DNA from: Psychrobacter sp. JCM 18901
GTDB taxonomy: Bacteria > Pseudomonadota > Gammaproteobacteria > Pseudomonadales > Moraxellaceae
Direction: 5' to 3'
DNA: 64,000 nt
Assembly (NCBI RefSeq): GCF_000586435.1
Contig: NZ_BAWH01000001.1
Span: 248,001 to 312,000, forward strand
Part shown: positions 9,540 through 19,149 of the stretch, piece after piece
Position numbering within the stretch: position 1 is the first letter of the stretch
How the letters are laid out: every line of letters begins with the position of its first letter
The notes under the pieces: generated by a model
The model's database searches: none
Told to the model about the DNA's origin: nothing
The model's input: the letters and a program-made list of their open reading frames with translations, nothing else
Position numbers and translations under genes: made by a program

Positions 9540-11327
9540 ATGTCTGCTCAACAATACTCGATAGTGATTGATTTGCGTTGGTGTCTAGATGAGCTATTGG
9601 CAGATAAAGTGATTGACCAACGCGGCTATAACCTAGTCATTACTAGCCGCCGCGACAAAGCTCAGCATCCTCTACTAACGATTAGTGAATTTGGCTTGCC
9701 TAATGGCCATGCGACGGACAATAGCGCTGAAAGTAAATTAACTTTGGCTTGGCTCAACCAGTGGTTGGCGGCTAAAGCAGATATGTCTCTCGTTCGTATT
9801 GACCCTCTAAAAGTTGATGTCCCTGCGGTCACACAATTGATGTCATTTGAATATGCACGCTCGCAGCATATTTTACCGATTGAGGTCGCTGTAGACGAAG
9901 TGGTTATCGGAACGGATCAGCCTTTTTATACTGACTGGCACTCAAGTATTGAAAAATTGATCAAATCAAAAAGCTATCGTACGGTCTATATCAATCCTGA
10001 GCAGATCAAACGCTACCGTCAAGAGTTCTATCAAGTCACCCAAGCGATCGCAGGCGCAAATAGTGTCCATAAGCGTGCAGCTGCCGATGTGACCAATGTC
10101 GAAGCATTATTGCAATTGGGTGACAATACCAACCCTGATGCCAATGACCAGCATATTGTCAGAGTTGTTGACTGGCTGTTGCAATATGCCTTTGAGCAAC
10201 GAGCTAGTGATATCCATTTAGAGCCACGTCGTGAGACAGGTAAGGTACGCTTCCGTATTGATGGTGTGCTACATACGGTGTATGAGATGCCATTGGCAAT
10301 CATCGTCGCGGTGACCGCACGTATCAAAATTTTAGGACGGCTAAATGTCGCAGAAAAGCGTAAGTCACAAGACGGTCGTTTAAAGACGCGAACGCCGAAG
10401 GGACTAGAGACAGAACTTCGTTTGTCGACTATGCCAACCGCTTTTGGTGAAAAGTTGGTCATGCGGGTGTTCGATCCTGAAGTACTGGTGCGCTCCTTTG
10501 CTCAGCTTGGTCTATCCGGCAAACAGCTTGAAACGTGGCATGAATTGACGGCTCATCCAAACGGGATTATTTTGGTCACTGGGCCTACAGGTTCAGGTAA
10601 GACCACGACCTTGTATAGTACTCTCAAGCAGTTAGCGACTGAACAAGTCAATGTCTGTACCATTGAAGATCCTATTGAAATGATTGAACCTGCATTTAAC
10701 CAAATGCAAGTGAATCCAGGTGTCGATTTAAACTTTGCTGACGGCATTCGCTCATTGATGCGTCAAGATCCTGACATCATTATGGTAGGGGAGATTCGTG
10801 ATGCTGAAACAGCCAATATGGCAGTACAAGCCTCATTAACAGGGCATTTGGTGCTCTCGACACTACATACTAACGATGCGCCAAGTTCAATCACTCGCTT
10901 GCATGATTTGGGTATTCAGCCATTTCTGACATCAGCAACTATCTTAGGCGTAATGGCACAGCGCTTGTTACGTACGCTATGCCCGCATTGCAAAAAAGCA
11001 GTAGACGTTGTGCCAGACAGTGAGGTTGCCATTCAATGGCAGGAGTTGGTACAACCTTGGCGCGCACCTGCCCCAGCGCAAATCTATACCGCAAATGGCT
11101 GTGAGCACTGCCGTCATACTGGTTATCAGGGACGAGTCGGCCTATACGAAATTATGCCATTGTCTAACGAATTAAAAAAACTGGTCGCAGCCGATACAAA
11201 TTTAGATTTGCTCAAACAACAAGCCTATCGTGAAGGTCTACAGCCATTACGTTTATCAGGGGCAAAGCGTATTAGTGAAGGCGTGACAACCATAGAAGAG
11301 GTAATGCGAGTCGTGCCTCTTAATTAG
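9540..11327 (+). CDS. gspE: Type II secretion ATPase GspE
   Basis: Hexameric cytoplasmic ATPase that drives pseudopilus assembly. 595 aa, about 90 longer than many GspE proteins because of an extended N-terminal domain (to about residue 200). Visible are Walker A GPTGSGKTTTLYS (about residue 347), the Asp box EDPIE, Walker B DPDIIMVGEIRD, the His box LSTLHTNDAPSS, and a tetracysteine zinc site made of CPHC (about 480) and CEHC (about 522). PilB of type IV pili is the alternative. GspE is preferred because four type II pseudopilin genes lie 2 kb downstream, and no pilM/N/O/P/C/D genes are nearby. GspF and the other components are not in the window. Confidence 0.85.
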   Translation: MSAQQYSIVIDLRWCLDELLADKVIDQRGYNLVITSRRDKAQHPLLTISEFGLPNGHATDNSAESKLTLAWLNQWLAAKADMSLVRIDPLKVDVPAVTQLMSFEYARSQHILPIEVAVDEVVIGTDQPFYTDWHSSIEKLIKSKSYRTVYINPEQIKRYRQEFYQVTQAIAGANSVHKRAAADVTNVEALLQLGDNTNPDANDQHIVRVVDWLLQYAFEQRASDIHLEPRRETGKVRFRIDGVLHTVYEMPLAIIVAVTARIKILGRLNVAEKRKSQDGRLKTRTPKGLETELRLSTMPTAFGEKLVMRVFDPEVLVRSFAQLGLSGKQLETWHELTAHPNGIILVTGPTGSGKTTTLYSTLKQLATEQVNVCTIEDPIEMIEPAFNQMQVNPGVDLNFADGIRSLMRQDPDIIMVGEIRDAETANMAVQASLTGHLVLSTLHTNDAPSSITRLHDLGIQPFLTSATILGVMAQRLLRTLCPHCKKAVDVVPDSEVAIQWQELVQPWRAPAPAQIYTANGCEHCRHTGYQGRVGLYEIMPLSNELKKLVAADTNLDLLKQQAYREGLQPLRLSGAKRISEGVTTIEEVMRVVPLN

Positions 11328-11484
11328 TCTCATGTATTAGGACATGTATTAGTGAATAGGTTTTTAAAAGTAGGAAATACGATGCCACTTGAAAACAGCT
11401 TCCTTCACAGCAATCAATGTAAATAAGATTTAAATTTTAATTCCCATACTTTTAATTGAGAAAGTTTTAATAACGAGATTATTT

Positions 11485-12272
11485 ATGTTTACAGATACTC
11501 ATTGCCACCTCAACCGTTTAGATTTGACGAAATACGATGGTAAATTATCTGGCGCGATTGACGCCATGAAAACTGCTAATGTTACCCGTGCGATGGCAAT
11601 CATGTGTGATTTTGCGGAGTATGACGAGATTGCCAATATTGTGAGCACCTACGGCGACGAGACACTAAATCTAGGATGAGTGTAGGGATTCATCCCTGTG
11701 AAGATATTGATATACTGAAATCAGCGACGGTTGAGCGTTTAATAGAGACTGCTGATAAAGAGCATGTATGGGCAATAGGCGAGACAGGGCTAGATTACTA
11801 CTGGTCTACAGAAAATAAAAAAGAGCAGCAAGCCAGTCTTGCACGTCATATCCATGCCAGTCAGCAACTAAAAAAACCGCTTGTCATACACATGCGTGAC
11901 GCAAAAGAAGATACGATCGATATCTTAAAGAGCGAAGGTGCTGAGCATGGTATTATCCATTGCTTCACTGAAGATTGGGAAACCGCAAAACGTGCTTTAG
12001 ATTTAGGATTTTATATCTCCTTCTCAGGTATTGTTAGCTTTAAAAGTGCCCAAAATATCCAAGATGCTGCAAGGCATATGCCTAGAGACAGAATCTTGAT
12101 TGAGACCGACAGTCCATATTTGGCGCCTGTGCCTAAGCGTGGTCGTCCCAATGAGCCTGCTACGTACCCTACGTCGCCAGCTTTATCGCAGATATGTATG
12201 GTTGTGATAGTAACGAGGTTGGAGCATTAACCGCAAAAAAACTTTGAAAATTTACTGGCACAGTATCGCTAA
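11485..12272 (+). CDS. tatD: TatD-family metal-dependent DNase (frameshifted as read)
   Basis: Cytoplasmic TIM-barrel hydrolase, about 262 aa when repaired, the normal length. The metal-binding start FTDTHCHLNRLD, then SVGIHPCED, AIGETGLDYYW (catalytic Glu), VIHMRDAKEDT, IIHCFTED, and the C-terminal ILIETDSPYLAPVPKRG with its metal-binding Asp are all present. Three single-base breaks fit the window pattern: a missing G at about 11676-11680, a missing C at about 12160 (PNEPAYVPYVASFIADMYG restored), and an extra A in the A7 run at 12235-12241. Restoring all three yields a natural end, NFENLLAQYR, at 12272. In some genomes this family sits beside holB-pilZ; here it lies between gspE and a TetR gene. 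Confidence 0.88.
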
Positions 12273-12505
12273 AATGGTTATGCTATGACCAGTCAGTCAT
12301 TTATGTGATAGTCGTATAGTTCAATCCCCTTTAGTATTTGATTTACTAAATGTAACTATATGATTATCAATGACTATTTGTAAATATAAGCATATCCCTT
12401 TTATGGTATTTCAGCAGTTCTTGTATAGTTTTATACGCTCATTGCCAAATGTACGCACATAATTGATGGTCATATGCTTAATCTTGTCATGTTTTAGGAG
12501 AGATT

Positions 12506-13188
12506 ATGAGTCGTCAGCACCAGTTCAAGGCACGAGAAGAGAACATCTTAGCGATGGCAGAACAATTGCTACTTGAGTCAGGCGATGGTGATATCACTTT
12601 AGACAGTTTGGCAGATCAGCTCGATTTGGCTAAAGGCACCCTGTACAAGCATTTCTCCAGTAAAGATGAGCTTTATCTGCGTATTATTATTCGTTACGAA
12701 GAGCAATTGTTTGAGATTAACCGTATTGATGACTGCCCGTCGGCAGGTGTCGCCCGTATGATTTTTCAGCAGTTATTCAATCCGCAAAAAGCCATGCTAT
12801 TGAACCAAATCGAAGAGCGTTTGGCAGCATCAGTGACTGGTCTCAATCGTTTGTTTGGTGAGTTATATGATATCCGTCGCCAGCGCATGAAGCGTTTGAT
12901 TGATATCATCAGCGCATACTTAAAAGATGAGCACAGTAATTTGAGTACTCGTGATTATCTATCGTCTATTTGGGCAATTGGTCAGGGCGGTGCAGGGCTT
13001 TTAAACTCAAGCTTTTACCAACGCTACTTAGGTCGCGTGATACGCTGCGTTATGCCTTTGTTCAGCAAGTGCTAGAGTTGCCAAGCCATTATCCTGCTGA
13101 TGATGAAGAGGTCATGGATGAAGATATGCAAGAGCTGGTAGAGCAAATCGATACTGAATCAGAAGAGCACCGTAATACCAACTACTAA
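12506..13188 (+). CDS. TetR-family transcriptional regulator (frameshifted as read)
   Basis: About 228 aa. The N-terminal helix-turn-helix is classic TetR: ILAMAEQLLLESGDGDITLD, SLADQLDLAKGTLYKHFSSKDELYLRI (about residues 12-60). The ligand domain is not diagnostic. One base is missing near 13040 (CGC CGT read as CGCGT). After that the frame continues as RDTLRYAFVQQVLELPSHYP to an acidic tail rich in Glu/Asp. A good ribosome-binding site, TTAGGAGAG, precedes the ATG. A role in tatD or gsp control is not supported by anything visible. The target and inducer are unknown. Confidence 0.82.
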
Positions 13189-13357
13189 AGTAGTTATTAA
13201 TAAAGTAGCAAGTAATTTTTGGGTTGTGAACCTTTCTTGGTTTTAATAAATCGTGTTGTAATGCTTACTATTGCAGCACGAATTCATATATCTTTTAATA
13301 TTCTTCAAAAACTTTTTCTCATTCTGCGAAAATTAAAATTGGGCTTATAGGTGCAAT

Positions 13358-14185
13358 ATGCCGGTCACTGTCAAGACTCAGTCCAGTTCAGCGGCTATTT
13401 GCTCTTTTACTCTAATTAGTCAAACGTCTCAATCAAGCTGCTTAGATACAAGACCTACAGACCATTGTCACAGCTGCGCCTCCATATCAACTAATACCCA
13501 TCACTTATCATCATTCTCATCAATAAACAGTCGGACACAGACTGGTTTTACATTGGTGGAAATCGTGGTGGTAGTGGTTATCTTGTCTATATTTGCTGGC
13601 ATAATGAGTTTGTCTGTCGGTAGCAGTGAATCCCGCAAAAACCGCGCTTTTTATGAGCATTTGACCGATTCGTTGAGCTACGTTCGCCTATTGTCGGCTG
13701 AACGTATGCAGCCGATGGGTTTGCGTATGCAGGCAGATAAGCAAGGTCAAGTAGAGCCAGTCATTGTTACCCTATCAAATCCATATGTCGCGTACCAGAC
13801 AACAGAGATGATGTCAGATAGCACCGACAGTCAGCCTAAGAATGCTATGGAGCTGTCGGCAGAGGTTGCTGGTCTATCAGGCTCTACTGATGAGCAAAAA
13901 CCAACGCCAAGTTGGGAAGTCGAGTCGGATATCAATTTGCCTGAACTGCCCACTGGCGTGAGTATTAGAGTTCAAAGTTTGGATTCTAGCGGTTTACAGA
14001 GTACGGGACGAACCCAAACGTTACAGCCTTGGTTTAGCGATCAAAATGTACCACAAGTATTGTGGTTTGGTACAGGACAAGCAACGCCTGTCACCATTGA
14101 AGTGCTTTACGATTCGCGTTTAGTGGGCGAGGTGATTACGATAATGCCAGATGGTAGCATGCGAATCGGACAGGGGTTAGAGTGA
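13358..14185 (+). CDS. gspH: Type II secretion minor pseudopilin GspH
   Basis: 275 aa. The prepilin peptidase site is TQTG^FTLVEIVVVVVI, with Glu at +5 and a long hydrophobic helix, so the mature protein starts near residue 67. The leader of about 66 residues is far longer than the usual 6-25. Only the ATG at 13358 and weaker TTG/GTG codons are available, so the leader may be over-long by annotation. GspH sits in the pseudopilus tip complex region, above the GspI-J-K trimer. First gene of a tight four-gene set: the gspI start overlaps its end by four bases. Confidence 0.83.
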   Translation: MPVTVKTQSSSAAICSFTLISQTSQSSCLDTRPTDHCHSCASISTNTHHLSSFSSINSRTQTGFTLVEIVVVVVILSIFAGIMSLSVGSSESRKNRAFYEHLTDSLSYVRLLSAERMQPMGLRMQADKQGQVEPVIVTLSNPYVAYQTTEMMSDSTDSQPKNAMELSAEVAGLSGSTDEQKPTPSWEVESDINLPELPTGVSIRVQSLDSSGLQSTGRTQTLQPWFSDQNVPQVLWFGTGQATPVTIEVLYDSRLVGEVITIMPDGSMRIGQGLE

Positions 14186-14691
14186 CTAAATTATATAAAC
14201 CTCCTATGATAAATCAGCCTATGTCATCAAGATTTATATCACTCAAGCCTAGGCGCGAGAGCGGCTTTACCCTTATCGAAGTGATGGTTGCTCTGGCTAT
14301 TTTGGCAGTGGTAGCAGTCGCGGCGAGCCGTGCTAGTAGTGCGTATCTGAGTTCGGTTGATATATTGCGTACTCGTACGCTTGCTCACTTCGTCGCCCAA
14401 AATGCCGCCGCTGATTTACGTATTCAAGAGACGTGGCTGACAGCCAACCGCACCCAAACCGTTAATGCACAAGGGCGTGATTGGCAAATATCAATGACAG
14501 TTGGTGACGCCATTACACCTGCTCTAAAAGAAGTAAATATCGCAGTTTCGCCTATTATAAATGGACAGACGCGCACATCGGTCACTGATATCACTGTGAT
14601 GCTAAGTAATACTGAGCAAGATACGGGCAGTTTGGATTTAAGTGGTCTAAGCATAGCAGGTAATAGCGAGCAGGCCGGGGGCGGTCTGTGA
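14182..14691 (+). CDS. gspI: Type II secretion minor pseudopilin GspI
   Basis: 169 aa, starting with GTG that overlaps the gspH stop. Cleavage is at ESG^FTLIEVMVALAILAVVAVA with Glu at +5, after a leader of about 27 residues. The globular part (RTRTLAHFVAQNAAADLRIQ) fits the GspI family, which nucleates the tip trimer with GspJ and GspK. A glycine-rich tail ends the protein. Its stop overlaps the GTG start of gspJ by four bases, which suggests translational coupling. Confidence 0.87.
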   Translation: MTKLYKPPMINQPMSSRFISLKPRRESGFTLIEVMVALAILAVVAVAASRASSAYLSSVDILRTRTLAHFVAQNAAADLRIQETWLTANRTQTVNAQGRDWQISMTVGDAITPALKEVNIAVSPIINGQTRTSVTDITVMLSNTEQDTGSLDLSGLSIAGNSEQAGGGL

Positions 14692-15533
14692 GACATCAGC
14701 GTGGTTTTACACTGCTTGAGCTAATGGTTGCGATGGCAATATTTGCGATGTTAGCCGTTGCAGGTTGGCAGGTATTTGATGGGGTCAACCGTGCTCGTGA
14801 GCGCGCACAATTTCATGCTGACAATCTGGCTGTCTTGCAGTACGCCTATTTGCAATTACAGCAAGACATGGGTCAAATTATCCCTTATCAAGCGGCTACC
14901 CAAAGTGTCAGTGCAGCGAACAATGGTACAAGCGACAGTACTAGTTCAGATAATAATACTCAATCAAGCGAGCAAATAAACAAAATAGCGCCTAAGCCCT
15001 TTATGAGCTTAGATAGTGAGCATGTCAGCTTTGTACGCTTTGCCGATCCTGATCCAAGATATCAGAGTAGCAATAGCCTTCAACGTATCGAATATATTTT
15101 TGCGGATGAGCGTTTGATACGTCGCCAGTATACCAGTATGGAAGGCGGGCGTGACAGCGTCAGCTTGGACAGCGTATTGCTTGAGGGTGTCACAGCAGGA
15201 CGCTGGCAAGCTTATCTACCAGAGCTAAGTACCATATTTCCGAGCGATGACGCTAACAGTGGTAGTAGTACAAATACCGCGGTGAGACAATCAGCGAATA
15301 CAGCGAGTCCTAAGCCCACAGCTGTTTTATTACCGAAAGGAATCGCGGTTAGCTTTACATACCAAGATATGCCAATCACTTGGCAATGGGCACTCGCCCC
15401 TCAACCGATACCGCCTAGCAATAGTCAAAGCACAGCCAATAATACAGATGATAGTAGCAATGATAATGCTAATAGTGACAACAGTGGTAGTGGTGATAGG
15501 GATAATAATAGTAATGCGGGAACGAATAATTGA
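14688..15533 (+). CDS. gspJ: Type II secretion minor pseudopilin GspJ
   Basis: 281 aa. A very short leader ends at RHQRG^FTLLELMVAMAIFAMLAVAG, with Glu at +5. Conserved GspJ features are QVFDGVNRARERAQFHADNL and LQYAYLQLQQDMGQIIP. At residues 70-95 and again at the C terminus (about 245-281, SNSQSTANNTDDSSNDNANS) it carries Asn/Ser/Asp-rich low-complexity stretches that normal GspJ proteins lack. It caps the pseudopilus with GspI and GspK. Confidence 0.87.
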   Translation: MRHQRGFTLLELMVAMAIFAMLAVAGWQVFDGVNRARERAQFHADNLAVLQYAYLQLQQDMGQIIPYQAATQSVSAANNGTSDSTSSDNNTQSSEQINKIAPKPFMSLDSEHVSFVRFADPDPRYQSSNSLQRIEYIFADERLIRRQYTSMEGGRDSVSLDSVLLEGVTAGRWQAYLPELSTIFPSDDANSGSSTNTAVRQSANTASPKPTAVLLPKGIAVSFTYQDMPITWQWALAPQPIPPSNSQSTANNTDDSSNDNANSDNSGSGDRDNNSNAGTNN

Positions 15534-15581
15534 GAAGGTAGTAGTTAAAATGCATCAATTGCTCAATAACAAAGGTTATGT

Positions 15582-16649
15582 ATGTCAATGACTGCAAACT
15601 CTCAACGCGGTGTTGCGCTGCTGACTATCTTATTATTGGTAGTAAGTATTACTGTGGTTGCAGGATCGATGCTTGCTAGCCAAAAAATTGCAATTAGGCG
15701 TAGTGGTCTGTTGTTCGATCAAAATCAGTTGCTGCAAGATATCGATGCAGGTCAACAGTTAACAGTGACGATGATTCGCGCTGATAGCAACCTCAATGAT
15801 ACGGATAGTGCGCAAGATATCTGGGCGCAGCCTATACCACCTTATACATTGGCTAGTCACAGTATCAGCATCGAGCTACGCGATGAGTCTGGTCGTTTTA
15901 ACATTAATAACTTGTATCAAGATGGGTCAGCCAATACCACTGATTTAGCAGTATTCCAACGACTACTCACGCAACTAAATCTAGAGCCTGATATCGCTAT
16001 TGCTATACTTGATTGGCAAGATGCAGACGGCGAGGTATATCAAGATGGCGGTGATGAAAGTACGGTATATACGCAGCAGTCAAACGCTGTAGCAACAGAT
16101 GCTTTGTCAAATCAGCCTTTTGTCAGTATCGATCAGCTTCTAGAAGTGAAAGGGGTGAGTGCTGAAACATTAGCAGTATTACGGCCTTATCTTACCGCAG
16201 TGCCTTATTATGTGCCGATTAATATCAATACTGCCAGTCCTGTATTGTTAGCAGCACTAATTGATGGTGCTAACAGCCAACAGATGCAAGCACTGGTAGA
16301 TATGCGTGCGCAGCAGGCGCTAGAGTCTATTGATACAGTATGGCAGTTACCGATATTTGGCAGTGTAAATGATGAGCAACGAAAAGCCTTAACGCCAATG
16401 CTCGCCGTTGATAGCCAAGCATTTATGGCGCTTATCACAGCGACTGATAATGCAACTGTCGGTCAAGCTAGAGAGCGTTTTGCCACTGTTTTGATTAGTA
16501 AAACTGTCTTTGATAATAATCAAGCAGTTAATAGTAGTCAGGCTACTAATAATAATCAGGCGAGTAATAGTAGTGGGGTAAACGGTAAAATGCCCAAGGA
16601 AGTCAAAGTAGTAACACAGCGACTATGGGCATTTCGTCCGAGCTTTTAG
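15582..16649 (+). CDS. gspK: Type II secretion minor pseudopilin GspK
   Basis: 355 aa. The cleavage site is SQRG^VALLTILLLVVSITVV. As is typical of GspK, position +5 is not Glu (here Thr), which lets it sit at the pseudopilus tip. The large alpha-helical insertion holds a Ca2+-binding-like stretch LDWQDADGEVYQDGGDE (about 145-160). A helix-hairpin-helix-like part is ININTASPVLLAALIDG. The last 50 residues include an Asn/Ser/Gln-rich repeat (NNQAVNSSQATNNNQASNSS) before a conserved basic-aromatic end. 48 bp separate it from gspJ; it is the last gene of the set. Confidence 0.88.
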   Translation: MSMTANSQRGVALLTILLLVVSITVVAGSMLASQKIAIRRSGLLFDQNQLLQDIDAGQQLTVTMIRADSNLNDTDSAQDIWAQPIPPYTLASHSISIELRDESGRFNINNLYQDGSANTTDLAVFQRLLTQLNLEPDIAIAILDWQDADGEVYQDGGDESTVYTQQSNAVATDALSNQPFVSIDQLLEVKGVSAETLAVLRPYLTAVPYYVPININTASPVLLAALIDGANSQQMQALVDMRAQQALESIDTVWQLPIFGSVNDEQRKALTPMLAVDSQAFMALITATDNATVGQARERFATVLISKTVFDNNQAVNSSQATNNNQASNSSGVNGKMPKEVKVVTQRLWAFRPSF

Positions 16650-16671
16650 CAGAGGGTATTGGAATCGACGT

Positions 16672-17353
16672 TTAGTCCTTGAGGCGTGTTTCTTCGCTAG
16701 ACTTCCAATTATATGCCCCGTAAAAAAGCATCTGTGCTTGACGAGTACAGTTATGTAGCATCAGCTGTTTGTTCTCTTCGATTTCGTTTAGATCAATTTC
16801 ATCATCATGATCTTCCGTGTAAGTCAGCTCTAGCCAATCAATAATCCAAGAGAAGAACATATTTACGCCAGCCTCAGCCAATAGGCGACGGTCATAAGCA
16901 TTGATATGAGTAAACGCTGGCTGCAATGCTAAGTCGTCGGCCAAACCTTGAGCGTGTATCTTAATCAACTCATTGATGGCTTTTCGTACTGCTTCTGACC
17001 CACCATAACGCTCACTGACCAAGAACTGCCAGTAATAAGGCTGATCGCTGACCATGTACAAGAATAGCTGAATACTTTTTGCGATTTGACGATCAAAGCT
17101 ACGTTTGCGTCCAATCTGCAGGCTATCACTTAACGTAGCTAACGTACCGCCTAGCTCCTCAATGACCAAAGCGCGCCCGAGTGACTCCATATCATCAAAG
17201 TGGCGGTAAAACGCAGTCGGCACAACACCAACCTCGCGTGTTACTTGTCTGAGACTGATAGAGCTAAAAGATTGCCCTGTCATACATAAATCGAGCACAG
17301 CATTAAAAAAATGCGTGCCGAGTTTGAAGTTTCTTTTGTTCGCGACTGCTCAT
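16672..17353 (-). CDS. TetR-family regulator resembling FabR/DesT (frameshifted as read)
   Basis: About 226 aa once one extra base in the T/A7 run at 17305-17311 is removed. The N terminus is then MSSREQKKLQTRHAFFNAVL, from the ATG at 17353. The helix-turn-helix is QSFSSISLRQVTREVGVVPTAFYRHFDD. The phrase ISLRQVTREVG-V-P-AFYRHF and the later NMFFSWIIDWLE match TetR repressors of unsaturated fatty-acid synthesis (FabR, DesT). That assignment is inferred from memory of the family. The gene converges with gspK (22 bp apart) and lies downstream of dgt in the same direction. No fatty-acid desaturase or fabA/B gene is nearby to support the role. Confidence 0.78.
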
Positions 17354-17457
17354 AATATTTCAAAATTGTCCGGTAGGTGTTTATCATACTCATTTCAACG
17401 CATAAATACGACTGAAATACGCCATTCATGTTAATTTACTAAACCTGCACTGGTCTT

Positions 17458-18875
17458 TTAAACCACTGTGCCCCAATGACCCTGCAGTTCTTGCGCCAGT
17501 CGATAAGCTTCATGGTCATTCATACCTGTAATAAAATCCAAAATATTTAAGACATTATGATAGATATCGTCAGACAAGATGCGGCGATGTTCGTCAAGAT
17601 GGGGCTGTAGTAATTTTAACAGACGTTGCTGCTCAAAAGACATCGGCGGCTGCATAGTAGCAGATTGAGACCCTATCCAAGCGAGCGGCATAAAGGCATT
17701 CAATAGGCTATGCAGGCATTGATTGGCCATCAGCTCCATTCTTACTTTGCTCGGATGATTGAATATTTTTTCGCGTGCTAGTTGCTTAGCTTGATTGATA
17801 CCATTTTGTACACTGGTATCGCAATGGGCAAATAGGCTACCTTGCAGCGTGCCAGCTAGCAATGCATCACTGTTGGCTACAAAAGCATCGGTGACGGTAT
17901 TGACCAAACGCATCATGGATCGTGCCCGTAGGGAAGCTAGGCTTTGTCTGACAGACATATGCGCTGGCAGGTTTACGCTGCTTAGACGTTCACCAATCAG
18001 CTCATAAAATATCGTGGCAACTTCGCTATAGGTTAGCATATTCAGATTGATGCCATCTTCTAAATCGATTAGCGCATAACAGATGTCATCTGCCGCTTCC
18101 AATAAGTAAGCCAATGGATGGCGCGCAAAGCCATCGTGTTGCTCTGAGCGCGGTAAGTGCAAACACGCAGCTAACTCTTCTAGTTGAGATGCCTCGCTAT
18201 AAAAGCAGCCAAATTTTTGCACGTTATAATGGTTGTCATTGACATCATTGCTGTGAGTCGCCAACCATGGATATTTCATAAACGCGCCTAGCGTGGCACA
18301 GGTGAGCCGCATACCGCCCTTATCAGGGTGATGTTCATTACGTGCCAATAGGCGAAACCCTTGAGCATTACCCTCGTATGCCAGTAAGTCTAATCGCTCG
18401 TTGCTGCTTAAATTTTGCAAAATCGCTTGCGGTTCAGGCTGCCTAAACCAATCACGAATCGCATACTCTCCAGCATGGCCAAAAGGCGGATTGCCAATGT
18501 CATGAGCGAGACAAGCTGCTTGTACGATCACACCGATGTCTGCAGGTGAAACTCCTGCTGGTAGGCCGCTACCTAGTGCATCATGAATTTTTTTCGGCAG
18601 CCATCATTCCCAAAGAGCGACCAATAGAAGAAACTTCTAACGAGTGAGTCAGACGCGTATGAATACCGAGCTGATTGGTCAATGGATGGACTTGGGTTTT
18701 CTGATTTAACTGGCGAAAAGAGTGAGAAAATACCAGTCTGTCATAGTCTTTGTGAAACTGAGAACGAGTACTGGTATTGGCGTTAAATTTTTTTGGAAGC
18801 ACCAAGACGCTGTGAGTTGAGAAGATGTGACCATTGTGTGGTAGGGGACGACAAGGAAGTTGGTTTATTTAGCAT
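17458..18875 (-). CDS. dgt: Deoxyguanosinetriphosphate triphosphohydrolase-like protein (frameshifted as read)
   Basis: An HD-superfamily dNTPase that removes triphosphate from dGTP, about 471 aa repaired. HD residues are visible in order: [19 protein letters not shown] [31 protein letters not shown] (His), and [17 protein letters not shown] (the HD pair, about residue 115). [13 protein letters not shown] and [18 protein letters not shown] follow. Two extra bases in T7 runs at 18588-18594 and 18788-18794 break it. Removing them joins GMMAAEK to [12 protein letters not shown] and extends the N terminus to the ATG at 18875 ([19 protein letters not shown]). It is a soluble enzyme of nucleotide-pool control and has no operon partner except possibly the FabR-like gene 100 bp downstream. 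Confidence 0.88.
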
Positions 18876-18937
18876 ATTGAAACATCCGGAACCAAGGGAA
18901 CCTCTAGCATAGCAAAATAGCGCCCTTGGTACAGCTA

Positions 18938-19149
18938 TATAGTCAGAGAACTACTAAATGGCTACGGCGTTCCCCTCCTTAGAGGTACTACTTGTACAAT
19001 CTGCAGTCGGCTGCCTTGTACCCATTTTAGACTTCTTTGACTAGAGTTAATGTCCTATAAATTGGATACAGTGTGAGTATCGCTTAGCCTACTATTGGTA
19101 GTGCTTTGACTCGCCTTGCTTGTATCCAAATTATATTGAATCAACTATA
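18938..19149 (-). repeat. Interspersed repeat, two related units
   Basis: Read on the minus strand, it starts TATAGTTGATTCAAT and ends TGACTATA. It contains two related units, one with TTGGATACAAGCAAGGCGA and one with GGGTACAAGGCAGCCGACTGC. The second unit matches, in the opposite orientation, the repeat at 25207-25313 (GGTACAAGGCA-CCGA-TGCAGAT, AACGC-GTA and the same ends). No coding potential. Confidence 0.65.

Noticed and set aside
10031..10462. Minus-strand frame opposite gspE.
   Set aside because: Entirely inside a gene whose motifs are intact on the other strand.
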